From: Thiotrichaceae bacterium
GTDB taxonomy: Bacteria > Pseudomonadota > Gammaproteobacteria > SZUA-229
Reading direction: 5' to 3'
Assembly (NCBI GenBank): GCA_002746365.1
Contig: NVWZ01000002.1
Location: 37,275 to 42,931, forward strand
Length of the DNA: 5,657 bases
Shown: in pieces, positions 1 to 5,657 of the stretch
Layout of the letters: each line of letters begins with the position of its first letter
Numbering within the stretch: position 1 is the stretch's first letter
The notes under the pieces: generated by a model
Told to the model about the DNA's origin: nothing
The model's database searches: none
What the model saw: only the letters and a program-made list of their open reading frames with translations
Position numbers and translations under genes: made by a program

Positions 1-1748
1 AATTACTCGATATCCATGCACGTCGAGCTGCTGTACAAGGTCGCTCATACCCCATTGATGAAAATGAATACGCCAGCTTCTGCAACAGTTTTCCATTTGA
101 AGAAACACCCGACCAGGAAACAACCATTAATGCGGTATTAGACGATTTACGTAGTCCACAACCCATGGATCGCGTGGTATGTGGTGATGTCGGTTTTGGT
201 AAAACTGAAGTGGCAATGCGAGCCGCATTTGCTGTTGCCAATACCGGAAAACAAGTTGCCATACTCGTACCCACCACCTTATTAGCACAACAACATTTTC
301 AGAACTTCACTGATCGCTTTGCAGACTGGCCGATAAAAGTAGCTTGTTTATCGCGTTTTAACACCGCTAAAAAACAAAAAGAAGTTCTAGACGATCTGGC
401 AAACGGTAAGGTCGATATTGTCGTCGGCACGCATAAATTATTACAAAAAACCGTCAAGTATCATGATCTGGGATTAATCATCGTTGATGAAGAACACCGT
501 TTTGGCGTCCGTCATAAAGAACACGTGAAATCACTGCGTGCTGAAATCGATATACTGACATTAACCGCCACCCCTATTCCACGTACATTAAATATGTCGC
601 TGGCAGGTATCCGTGATTTATCGATTATATCGACGCCTCCATTACAAAGACATTCCATCAACACTTTTGTCTCGCAATGGAATGACTCTTTAATACAGGA
701 AGCTTGCCAACGTGAACTAAAACGCGGCGGGCAAATTTACTTCTTACACAACGAAGTAAAAACCATCGAAAAAATTACACACGACCTACGCGGACTAGTA
801 CCGGATGCCCGTATTGAATTCGCCCACGGGCAAATGCCCGAAAAACAATTAGAACAGGTGATGCTGGATTTTTATCATCAGCGATTTAACATACTGGTTG
901 CCACCACTATTATCGAGAGTGGTATTGATGTACCCACAGCCAATACCATTATTATAAATAAAGCCGATCGTTTAGGACTGGCGCAACTTCATCAGATAAG
1001 GGGCCGCGTCGGACGCTCACACCATCGTGCCTACGCTTACCTGTTAACACCGCCCGAATCGTTGATGACCGATGATGCAAAAAAACGTCTTGCCGCGATA
1101 GAATCGCTGGAAGATTTAGGTGTCGGATTCACACTGGCAACACACGATCTAGAAATTCGGGGCGCAGGCGAACTTCTGGGCGAAAACCAGAGCGGTCAGA
1201 TATCCGAAGTGGGCTTCACCTTATACAGTGAATTACTAGAGAAAGCGGTGACCGCATTGAAACAGGGCAAAGTGCCTGACCCAGATGCACCATTGCATTC
1301 AGGTATAGAAATCGATTTAGGCCTGCCTGCCCTCATTCCAGACGATTACGTCTACGACATCCATCAACGCCTAATGTTATACAAACGTATCTCAAATGCA
1401 CACAATCAAGATAAACTAGACGATATACGCGTAGAACTCATCGATCGTTTTGGTTTATTACCCGATTACCTTAAAAACCTGTTTACCGTGACAGAAATTA
1501 AATTAGTCGCACAGGACATCGGCATCAAAAAAATAGAAACAGTCGACAGTGGAATAAAATTTACCTTTGATGAAAAACCGAATATAGATCCGATGAAGTT
1601 GATAATGATGATACAGACGCAATCGAAGCTATATCACTTCGATGGTAAACAGACGTTTCGTATACTTGAAGTAAAAGAAAACATCGACGAGCGTGCTAAG
1701 CAGATTTATGATGTAATTGACACACTGTCTATTCGCGAAGCAGCCTAA
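1..1748 (+). CDS. mfd: Transcription-repair coupling factor Mfd, C-terminal half (5' end outside window)
   Basis: Mfd is an ATP-driven DNA translocase that pushes stalled RNA polymerase off damaged DNA and recruits UvrA for nucleotide excision repair. The reading frame is already open at base 3 and gives 581 residues to the TAA at 1746-1748; the internal ATG at 165 is not the start. Visible motifs are Walker A GDVGFGKT (183-206), the DEEH Walker B (486-497), TATPIPRT (564-587) and motif VI QIRGRVGRS (993-1019). The TRG translocation motif is also present: its Arg (1158-1160) and Gln (1188-1190) match E. coli R953 and Q963. Aligned by eye, window residue n equals E. coli n+567 from Walker A to TRG with no gap, and the protein ends at the usual length of about 1148. 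Domains present are the end of the relay helix, motor lobes D5 (about 24-635) and D6 (about 636-1289), and D7 (about 1329-1745), which masks the UvrA-binding surface. The N-terminal UvrB-like part and the polymerase-interaction domain lie upstream of the window. No frameshift or missing key residue is seen. Confidence 0.98.
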   Translation, partial: LLDIHARRAAVQGRSYPIDENEYASFCNSFPFEETPDQETTINAVLDDLRSPQPMDRVVCGDVGFGKTEVAMRAAFAVANTGKQVAILVPTTLLAQQHFQNFTDRFADWPIKVACLSRFNTAKKQKEVLDDLANGKVDIVVGTHKLLQKTVKYHDLGLIIVDEEHRFGVRHKEHVKSLRAEIDILTLTATPIPRTLNMSLAGIRDLSIISTPPLQRHSINTFVSQWNDSLIQEACQRELKRGGQIYFLHNEVKTIEKITHDLRGLVPDARIEFAHGQMPEKQLEQVMLDFYHQRFNILVATTIIESGIDVPTANTIIINKADRLGLAQLHQIRGRVGRSHHRAYAYLLTPPESLMTDDAKKRLAAIESLEDLGVGFTLATHDLEIRGAGELLGENQSGQISEVGFTLYSELLEKAVTALKQGKVPDPDAPLHSGIEIDLGLPALIPDDYVYDIHQRLMLYKRISNAHNQDKLDDIRVELIDRFGLLPDYLKNLFTVTEIKLVAQDIGIKKIETVDSGIKFTFDEKPNIDPMKLIMMIQTQSKLYHFDGKQTFRILEVKENIDERAKQIYDVIDTLSIREAA

Positions 1749-1769
1749 TACAAAAACTATACCTTAAAT

Positions 1770-1858
1770 TGTCATCCTGAACGATAGTGAAGGATCTTAA
1801 ATACTAGTAGGTTACGCCATACCACAGACAAGATCCTTCACTATCGTTCAGGATGACA
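1770..1858. repeat. Perfect 29-bp inverted repeat with 31-nt loop (dispersed palindromic, REP/MITE-like)
   Basis: The left arm 1770-1798 begins TGTCATCCTGAACGATAGTG and the right arm 1830-1858 is its exact reverse complement, 29 of 29 bases, with a loop at 1799-1829. Just outside, 1769/1859 is a T/G mismatch and 1768/1860 pairs again. From memory, the TGTCATCCTGAA...GAAGGATCT core is a palindrome dispersed in many bacterial genomes, often between genes. Transcripts of either strand would fold into a strong hairpin. It lies 21 bases after the mfd stop and 42 bases before the csiV start, so it could end, attenuate or stabilise mRNA between them. No T-tract follows either arm, so it is not a canonical intrinsic terminator. 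I see no convincing target-site duplication. Confidence 0.9.
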
Positions 1859-1900
1859 GTAAGATAGAAATATAAATTCTTTATACGATACAGATAAACC

Positions 1901-2584
1901 ATGAAAATACTCAACACGATCTTTTTAATAACAATTATAAATATAAGCGGACTGGGATTAACGCAAGCTGAGGAAGTTAATCCAGTTCCTGACCTAAAAG
2001 AATACGACGTAGAAATCATCATATTCGAAGATACTCATGCACGCTATCTAAGTAGTCAGAACTGGGATCAGGCAATACAAAATACAGATGAAATCAATAC
2101 CGTAGAAAACCCAACCAACATAACTGAAATCAAAGAATATCCTGCTAATTTCAAATCAATAACACCATCCATTCTCACAGCGAAATACAAAAGAATATCA
2201 GCATCATCAGAATACAACGTTCTATTTTACGGCGCATGGAGACAGTCTGGTCTCGATAAAGACCGGGCATTTGAAATAGACATTAATGACCTGGAAAACG
2301 CCCACGTAAACCAGTCAGAAAATAGTCTCTCCGGCACGTTTAAACTTGTACTTGCACGCTTCCTCCATATCTACAACGAACTGGTGTACCATCGAAAACC
2401 AACATTAAATACAGAAAAAACGATTAAAACGACTACTGAAACTTCAGAAATCACTGACGAAATATACCCGCTTAAAAGCCACCGACGAATGCGCAGCAAA
2501 GAAATACACTACATAGACCATCCGCTAGTAGGCATATTGATACAAATTAATCCCGTAAAAAAGAAGGCCATAGAAAAGCTATAG
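1901..2584 (+). CDS. csiV: CsiV-family periplasmic protein (peptidoglycan-binding, PBP1A pathway)
   Basis: The ORF encodes 227 residues. It starts with a signal peptide (basic Lys2, hydrophobic residues 3-20, likely cleavage after TQA at residue 23), so the mature protein should be periplasmic. The family call rests on three features. Just after the signal is the strand YDVEIIIFED (residues 35-44). In the middle are NVLFYGAWRQ (106-115) and the segment GTFKLVLARFLHIYNELVY (145-163). At the C-terminus is RRMRSKEIHYIDHPLVGILI (195-214), which is the strongest family signature. CsiV of Vibrio cholerae binds peptidoglycan and supports LpoA/PBP1A cell-wall synthesis; the same role here is inferred. 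Its place directly after mfd on the same strand fits the arrangement I recall in other gammaproteobacteria. The ATG at 1901 directly precedes the signal peptide, but no good Shine-Dalgarno is seen (only GATAAACC). TATAAA at 1871-1876 could be a -10 box, without a convincing -35. The segment between residues 164 and 190 is Thr/Lys/Glu-rich and probably a flexible linker. Confidence 0.85.
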   Translation: MKILNTIFLITIINISGLGLTQAEEVNPVPDLKEYDVEIIIFEDTHARYLSSQNWDQAIQNTDEINTVENPTNITEIKEYPANFKSITPSILTAKYKRISASSEYNVLFYGAWRQSGLDKDRAFEIDINDLENAHVNQSENSLSGTFKLVLARFLHIYNELVYHRKPTLNTEKTIKTTTETSEITDEIYPLKSHRRMRSKEIHYIDHPLVGILIQINPVKKKAIEKL

Positions 2585-2644
2585 GCAAAAGAATCGACAC
2601 ATAGACTATGCCGACTCAATCTAAAGGTAGTGTTCAAAAATCTG

Positions 2645-2724
2645 TGTCATTCCCGAATGCTTTTATCGGGAATTCAGTGATTGTAATACAGCAGCATTCC
2701 CAAATGAAACATTCGAGAATAACA
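2645..2724. repeat. Degenerate palindromic element made of two 25-bp dRS3-like hairpin units
   Basis: Unit 1 (2649-2673) has the form ATTCCC-N13-GGGAAT; its stem ATTCCCGA/TCGGGAAT pairs over 8 bp around a 9-nt loop. Unit 2 (2696-2720) has the form ATTCCC-N13-GAGAAT and is partly decayed. The two units are separated by 22 bp. The whole element is itself an imperfect inverted repeat: the outer arms 2645-2659 and 2710-2724 match at 13 of 15 positions, and the full 34-base halves at about 24 of 34. The ATTCCC...GGGAAT core recalls the Neisseria dRS3 repeat (ATTCCC-N8-GGGAAT) and the wider TGTCATTCCCG family of dispersed proteobacterial repeats; that link is from memory. It lies 60 bases after the csiV stop and 4 bases beyond the stop of the minus-strand small ORF, so it could act as a 3' hairpin for either transcript. 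No T-tract is present. Confidence 0.75.
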
Positions 2725-2728
2725 AAAA

Positions 2729-2872
2729 CTACCTAACAGGTAACCGGCGATCAACACCTGACCGTCGCCCTAGTACATCACTAAATCGCGTCGTGCCACG
2801 ACGATCATCTCTTTCCCTTCGATCAGCAGAACGTCTTTCCGGCCCATTATAGTTATTATTGTCCGACCCCAT
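2729..2872 (-). CDS. Small arginine-doublet protein, 47 aa, function unknown
   Basis: On the minus strand, an ATG at 2870-2872 opens 47 codons ending in TAG at 2729-2731. The product is highly basic, with 13 Arg in 47 residues, mostly as RR pairs. It carries the motif GPERRSADRR (residues 10-19), then RDDRRG (21-26), then GRRSGVDRRLP (35-45), so RRS-x(1-2)-DRR occurs twice around a short segment (TTRFSDVL, 27-34). There is no signal peptide, membrane segment or cysteine, so a cytoplasmic protein is likely. Evidence for coding: the stretch is about 51% G+C (73 of 144 by hand count) against about 26% in 2881-3000, and the internal motif repetition is typical of a real protein. I recall short gammaproteobacterial proteins with a similar GPERR...DRR pattern but no named function. 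Start support is weak: the only purine-rich block is GGGG about 11 bases upstream, across a T-run. It is convergent with csiV and on the same strand as the cyclophilin gene, 382 bases downstream of it. It could also be the surviving end of a longer decayed gene. Confidence 0.6.
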   Translation of the reverse strand: MGSDNNNYNGPERRSADRRERDDRRGTTRFSDVLGRRSGVDRRLPVR

Positions 2873-3254
2873 TACAAAAAACCCCAATTGATTTCTGTTA
2901 AATACTTCACATAAATAGATAATAGATTAACTTTTAAATAATGCAGCATTATCCATGCCAAAAAATTCAAATGCTAAGAATATCAAAGATATAGTGCTTA
3001 TATCGGATGATTACACTACAAACGAAAGATGCATTGTGTAAAAAAAACTGACTAAAAAAGTTAAAAATGAAAAGATTTATGACACATGTCATTTAGTTGA
3101 TCTGATAAATGAACGAAGACGACTTAGGCACTCCTTCAATTATTTTAAGAAACACGTACGCGGCAAGCGAACGAAAAATACGAAACTTTATGTACTAATT
3201 TAAGACTGAAAACATATGTAGAATTTGTAGTACAAAATCACCTCTGAATAAAAT
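2873..3254. other. AT-rich intergenic stretch with a possible gene remnant
   Basis: This 382-base gap lies upstream of the small minus-strand ORF and downstream of the cyclophilin gene's stop. It holds a 15-bp palindrome (2938-2952). It also holds one plus-strand frame that runs from ATG 2955 to TAA 3201-3203 and is broken only by a TAA at 3039-3041. That gives 28 codons, a stop, then 53 more codons with a basic stretch NERRRLRHSFNYFKKHVRGK. No ribosome-binding site precedes the ATG, the second segment has no ATG near its beginning, and I recognise no family, so it is not called as a gene. A short dyad ATGACA-CA-TGTCAT sits at 3079-3092. I found no intrinsic terminator for the cyclophilin gene and no clear promoter. 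Confidence 0.5.
2938..2952. repeat. 15-bp perfect odd palindrome (ATAATGC-A-GCATTAT), possible operator
   Basis: The two 7-bp arms are exact reverse complements around a single central A. It lies 66 bases upstream of the ATG of the minus-strand small ORF, a distance where a promoter or operator could sit, and 2 bases before the ATG of the possible plus-strand remnant. It is too short and AT-rich for a terminator. A role as a dimeric regulator site is inference from symmetry and position only. Confidence 0.3.
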
Positions 3255-5393
3255 TTAAGTATCAATCGGATGTTGTTCGTATGTTGTTTTTCTAAAAACT
3301 CTAGTTAACAATATCATTAGTACCATTATATATAGGAAATAGTTTGATAAAAGCCCACTTCCGCCACTCCCACTGTCAGAGTAACTAATACCGCTCCTAA
3401 TCACAAGTTCACTATCTAGCACAGTACTGCCATCCCCTCTCCCACCATTTTTAATGAGTAGAATCACAAAGTTTTTTTCTATTTTATCTCCAGATGGTGA
3501 CGTTAGTTTTGCATCCCCAAAAAAGGATGCCCCTGTTTCACCATTAAAATCAAATTTATACCAATGCGATGTGGGGTCATCCGATGTTGGGCCAAATATA
3601 TAATAAGCAGAAGGCTCAACACCTTCAGGTAGCAAGACGCCGATTTCGATGATTTCACCAGAACCGACATTGTTAACTGTAAACTCGTGCACACCAGCCG
3701 ACAGATTGACACCTTCCTGATTTTCATTAAAGATACTTGCATCAACTATCTGCATACCAACAAACGGTTTGCTCACATCAGAAACATATGTGATATATGT
3801 TCCATTAATATCTGGCAAAGAGGCTATGTGACTCTGTTGACTATCAAGAACATCGTCATTATTGCCATCCCCATTATTTGGTGCCGCATTTTCCACATCA
3901 ATATCAACGCCATCATTTTCGGGGAGCGCAACAGCAAATATCGGTATTTCAAATGGACTTTCATCTGGATCATTTGTTTCTATAATAATAGCCGAGACAT
4001 TACTACCAGCAATTTGCGGGAAATACAAAATATCAAGTATACAAAATTCATTTTGCTCCAAACCGCTAACTCCTAGGCAATCTCCACCAAGAGAAAATGC
4101 AGGGTTCCCCGAAGATGATAACTTAATTCTTATCAGATCAAGTTGTACCGATCCAAAGTTATTAATCACGATTGATTGCTTGTACGGCAATATATTTTGA
4201 TTAAAAATTACGTCTTTCACACCAAAATCAATACTGGAGAGTGTACTAGTTATATCCGGCTCAGCTGCTTCGGAGCCACCTTCGCCAGTAAGTGTTATAG
4301 AATAACGAATACCTAAATTTGGAAAATCTATCTCAAAGCTATCTTCAAAAACACCTATTGTTTCTGGAGTAAATAACGCAATAAATGAACATCTCTGATC
4401 AGGTAATAATTGTTTATTAGAGCACTGATCACTAACAATTCTAAATGGCGTTGAGAGTGAACCCTGGATGTCGACCTCGCCAATTAAGATTGTGTTTACT
4501 CCTACGTTCTTAATAACAATTTCGGGTTGAAGATTTGACCCTGAAGTCACGATACCGTAATTAATATCAGGTGAAATAGACAATAATTCAATTACCGTTT
4601 TTATACTTATCAAGTCACTGTCTATGATGGGACCCGATGAAAAATTGACCAATGGGATAGAGCTAAAAGCGAAGTGGATGTCTGCACGGTCAAAAACAAC
4701 CTCATTAGCAATACCATCAATAATATCCATTCCGCTTCCTAGTACTTCTGCGAAAACAGTAAACCCACCATTTTGAACATCAAGATTAGCGGAATTATCA
4801 GCCAGATTAAAGAACCACTCACTCGTAGCTGTATCAGGGCCCGTATCCGGTACTAATGTACAATTCGGTCCTTCTGGAAAACAAGGGTTTCCTGTAGCAT
4901 CTTCAAAAAGAGCACCAATTTTTGCCATGGCCACCGTTCCGCGTAAATTTGATCTGCCGAATTCGTTTACAACAGCTACATCCTTAGGCACTTCCTGTAA
5001 ACCGCCAGGGTAGGCATCACTTGCAGCATCATAAACAAACAAACCGTTATTTAAAGAACTATCAAAGGTAAAACCGCCACCTTGTACAATAAATCCCGAT
5101 ATACTGCGATGGATGAATAAATTAGCGTAATCACCATCACTCACATAATTACGGAAGTTTTGCACGGTTAAGGGTGCATCTTTTTCAAGTAATTTGATAT
5201 ACACACTGTTAATCTCGCCAGCCTGAGTGATGTCTATCTGTGTAATAAACCCAGAACGTGCTTGCAAGGCGTAGACTAGAGCCATCATTGAAAGACATAT
5301 CGACAGACAATGTTTCAAACATCCATCACAATTCTTAAAAATTTTACAATATGAAAAAAACATAATTATTTTATACAAAACGATAACCTGCAT
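3255..5393 (-). CDS. Secreted cyclophilin-type peptidyl-prolyl isomerase fused to ASH-like and choice-of-anchor-U domains with a GlyGly-CTERM-like tail
   Basis: The ORF encodes 712 residues. Residues 1-45 form a long signal peptide; the core is CLSICLSMMALVYALQA, with likely cleavage after 45. Residues 50-238 are a cyclophilin domain (proline cis-trans isomerase): APLTVQNFRNYV (73-84), IHRSISGFIVQGGGF (94-108), RGTVAMA (151-157), TSEWFFNLADNS (190-201) and NGGFTVF (208-214). The catalytic Arg is R96, with Q104 and A157 retained; CypA Gln111 is replaced by E192. Residues 272-370 and 380-489 look like two ASH/choice-of-anchor-D beta domains, each with a Cys pair (C324/C335, C439/C451) and an FxP-type strand. 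NNGDGNNDDVLDSQQ (506-520) is an acidic, possibly Ca-binding linker. Residues 521-668 resemble the choice-of-anchor-U domain (IASLPDINGTYIT, WYKFDFNGETGA, NGGRGDG). The tail has SGSGGSG (674-680), one hydrophobic helix (681-697) and Arg/Lys at 698-702, as in rhombosortase substrates. Cell-surface anchoring or release is therefore inferred. The start is uncertain: M1 (5393) or M11 (5363), neither with a Shine-Dalgarno. Its natural substrate is unknown. Confidence 0.88.
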   Translation of the reverse strand: MQVIVLYKIIMFFSYCKIFKNCDGCLKHCLSICLSMMALVYALQARSGFITQIDITQAGEINSVYIKLLEKDAPLTVQNFRNYVSDGDYANLFIHRSISGFIVQGGGFTFDSSLNNGLFVYDAASDAYPGGLQEVPKDVAVVNEFGRSNLRGTVAMAKIGALFEDATGNPCFPEGPNCTLVPDTGPDTATSEWFFNLADNSANLDVQNGGFTVFAEVLGSGMDIIDGIANEVVFDRADIHFAFSSIPLVNFSSGPIIDSDLISIKTVIELLSISPDINYGIVTSGSNLQPEIVIKNVGVNTILIGEVDIQGSLSTPFRIVSDQCSNKQLLPDQRCSFIALFTPETIGVFEDSFEIDFPNLGIRYSITLTGEGGSEAAEPDITSTLSSIDFGVKDVIFNQNILPYKQSIVINNFGSVQLDLIRIKLSSSGNPAFSLGGDCLGVSGLEQNEFCILDILYFPQIAGSNVSAIIIETNDPDESPFEIPIFAVALPENDGVDIDVENAAPNNGDGNNDDVLDSQQSHIASLPDINGTYITYVSDVSKPFVGMQIVDASIFNENQEGVNLSAGVHEFTVNNVGSGEIIEIGVLLPEGVEPSAYYIFGPTSDDPTSHWYKFDFNGETGASFFGDAKLTSPSGDKIEKNFVILLIKNGGRGDGSTVLDSELVIRSGISYSDSGSGGSGLLSNYFLYIMVLMILLTRVFRKTTYEQHPIDT

Positions 5394-5657
5394 TTAACTT
5401 AATAAGCTGTTGATTTATATGTATTTTAAAAAGGAAGAACCATTGCTTTAATACAACACTAAACGTTAGATTTGATATAAATTCAGTAAATTACTATAAA
5501 CATAATAAATCATATTCAAAATAATACAATTGTCGGTAATTTTAACTACAGATATAACGAACTTAATAACGACACTATCATCATGTAAGACAATGTTTTA
5601 TATGTACTTATTAGAAAATTCCTACAAATTACTTATCTTCACTACACGTCGGAATTC
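5394..5657. other. AT-rich upstream region of the cyclophilin gene, no gene seen
   Basis: These 264 bases are very AT-rich, with frequent stops in all frames; the longest thing noticed is a 10-codon ATG frame at 5419-5451 (+). On the minus strand, TATAAA (complement of 5414-5419) lies 21 bases upstream of the first ATG of the cyclophilin gene and could be a -10 box, but no -35 resembling TTGACA is found at 16-18 bases. No hairpin, repeat or RNA gene stands out. The promoter of the cyclophilin gene presumably lies here. Confidence 0.5.

Noticed and set aside
165..167. ATG as the start of the mfd-like ORF
   Set aside because: Mfd-homologous residues run continuously upstream to base 3 (LLDIHARRAA...SFPFEETPDQ), so this is an internal methionine.
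1804..2022. 72-codon minus-strand ORF ending in VILNDSEGSCLWYGVTY
   Set aside because: Its end is a read-through of the right repeat arm and loop, a well-known source of false peptides, and the rest is antisense to the start of csiV.
2600..2610. CATAG-A-CTATG dyad just after csiV as a terminator
   Set aside because: The stem is only 5 bp, AT-rich, and has no T-tract.
3503..3745. 80-codon minus-strand ORF
   Set aside because: It is an out-of-frame shadow inside the cyclophilin fusion gene, overlapping its choice-of-anchor-U-like region.
3687..4200. Two plus-strand ORFs (3687-4076 and 3862-4200)
   Set aside because: Both are antisense to the cyclophilin fusion gene, which has clear domains in this stretch; their products are low-complexity and resemble no family.
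5283..5288. Met36/Met37 as the start of the cyclophilin gene
   Set aside because: Starting here would remove the basic n-region and most of the hydrophobic core of the signal peptide.
5328..5350. Lipoprotein signal in the cysteine-rich leader of the cyclophilin protein
   Set aside because: The leader has five Cys (17, 22, 25, 29, 33), but none is preceded by a proper lipobox; LSIC has Ile at -1.
5652..5657. GAATTC at the right edge as a cloning boundary
   Set aside because: The same hexamer occurs several times inside the window and the left edge has no matching site, so it is not evidence of a cloning junction.

Overview
The window looks like a chromosomal segment of a gammaproteobacterium with fairly low G+C. 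It opens inside the transcription-repair coupling factor gene mfd, whose visible half is collinear with E. coli Mfd. This is followed on the same strand by a gene for a CsiV-type periplasmic protein, and the mfd-csiV pairing is one I recall from several gammaproteobacteria. I cannot place the organism below class from the sequence alone.

Layout. 1-1748 (+) is the C-terminal half of mfd. 1749-1900 is a spacer dominated by a perfect 29-bp inverted repeat of a dispersed palindromic type. 1901-2584 (+) is csiV. 2585-3254 is a mostly AT-rich spacer holding a decayed palindromic repeat element (2645-2724), an unlisted 47-codon minus-strand ORF for an arginine-doublet small protein (2729-2872, about half G+C against about a quarter in its upstream flank), a 15-bp palindrome (2938-2952) and a possible gene remnant with an in-frame stop (2955-3203). 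3255-5393 (-) is a large secreted, modular protein: signal peptide, cyclophilin-type peptidyl-prolyl isomerase, two ASH/choice-of-anchor-D-like beta domains, an acidic linker, a choice-of-anchor-U-like domain, and a glycine-rich, single-helix, basic C-terminal sorting tail resembling GlyGly-CTERM. 5394-5657 is AT-rich and I see no gene in it.

How the genes relate. mfd is DNA-repair housekeeping and csiV is a cell-envelope (peptidoglycan synthesis) gene; they share a strand but probably not a pathway. The minus-strand cyclophilin fusion appears to be a stand-alone exported protein. The least-described items are the arginine-doublet small ORF and the cyclophilin / beta-domain / sorting-tail fusion. 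No mobile-element gene, CRISPR array, tRNA or rRNA is visible.
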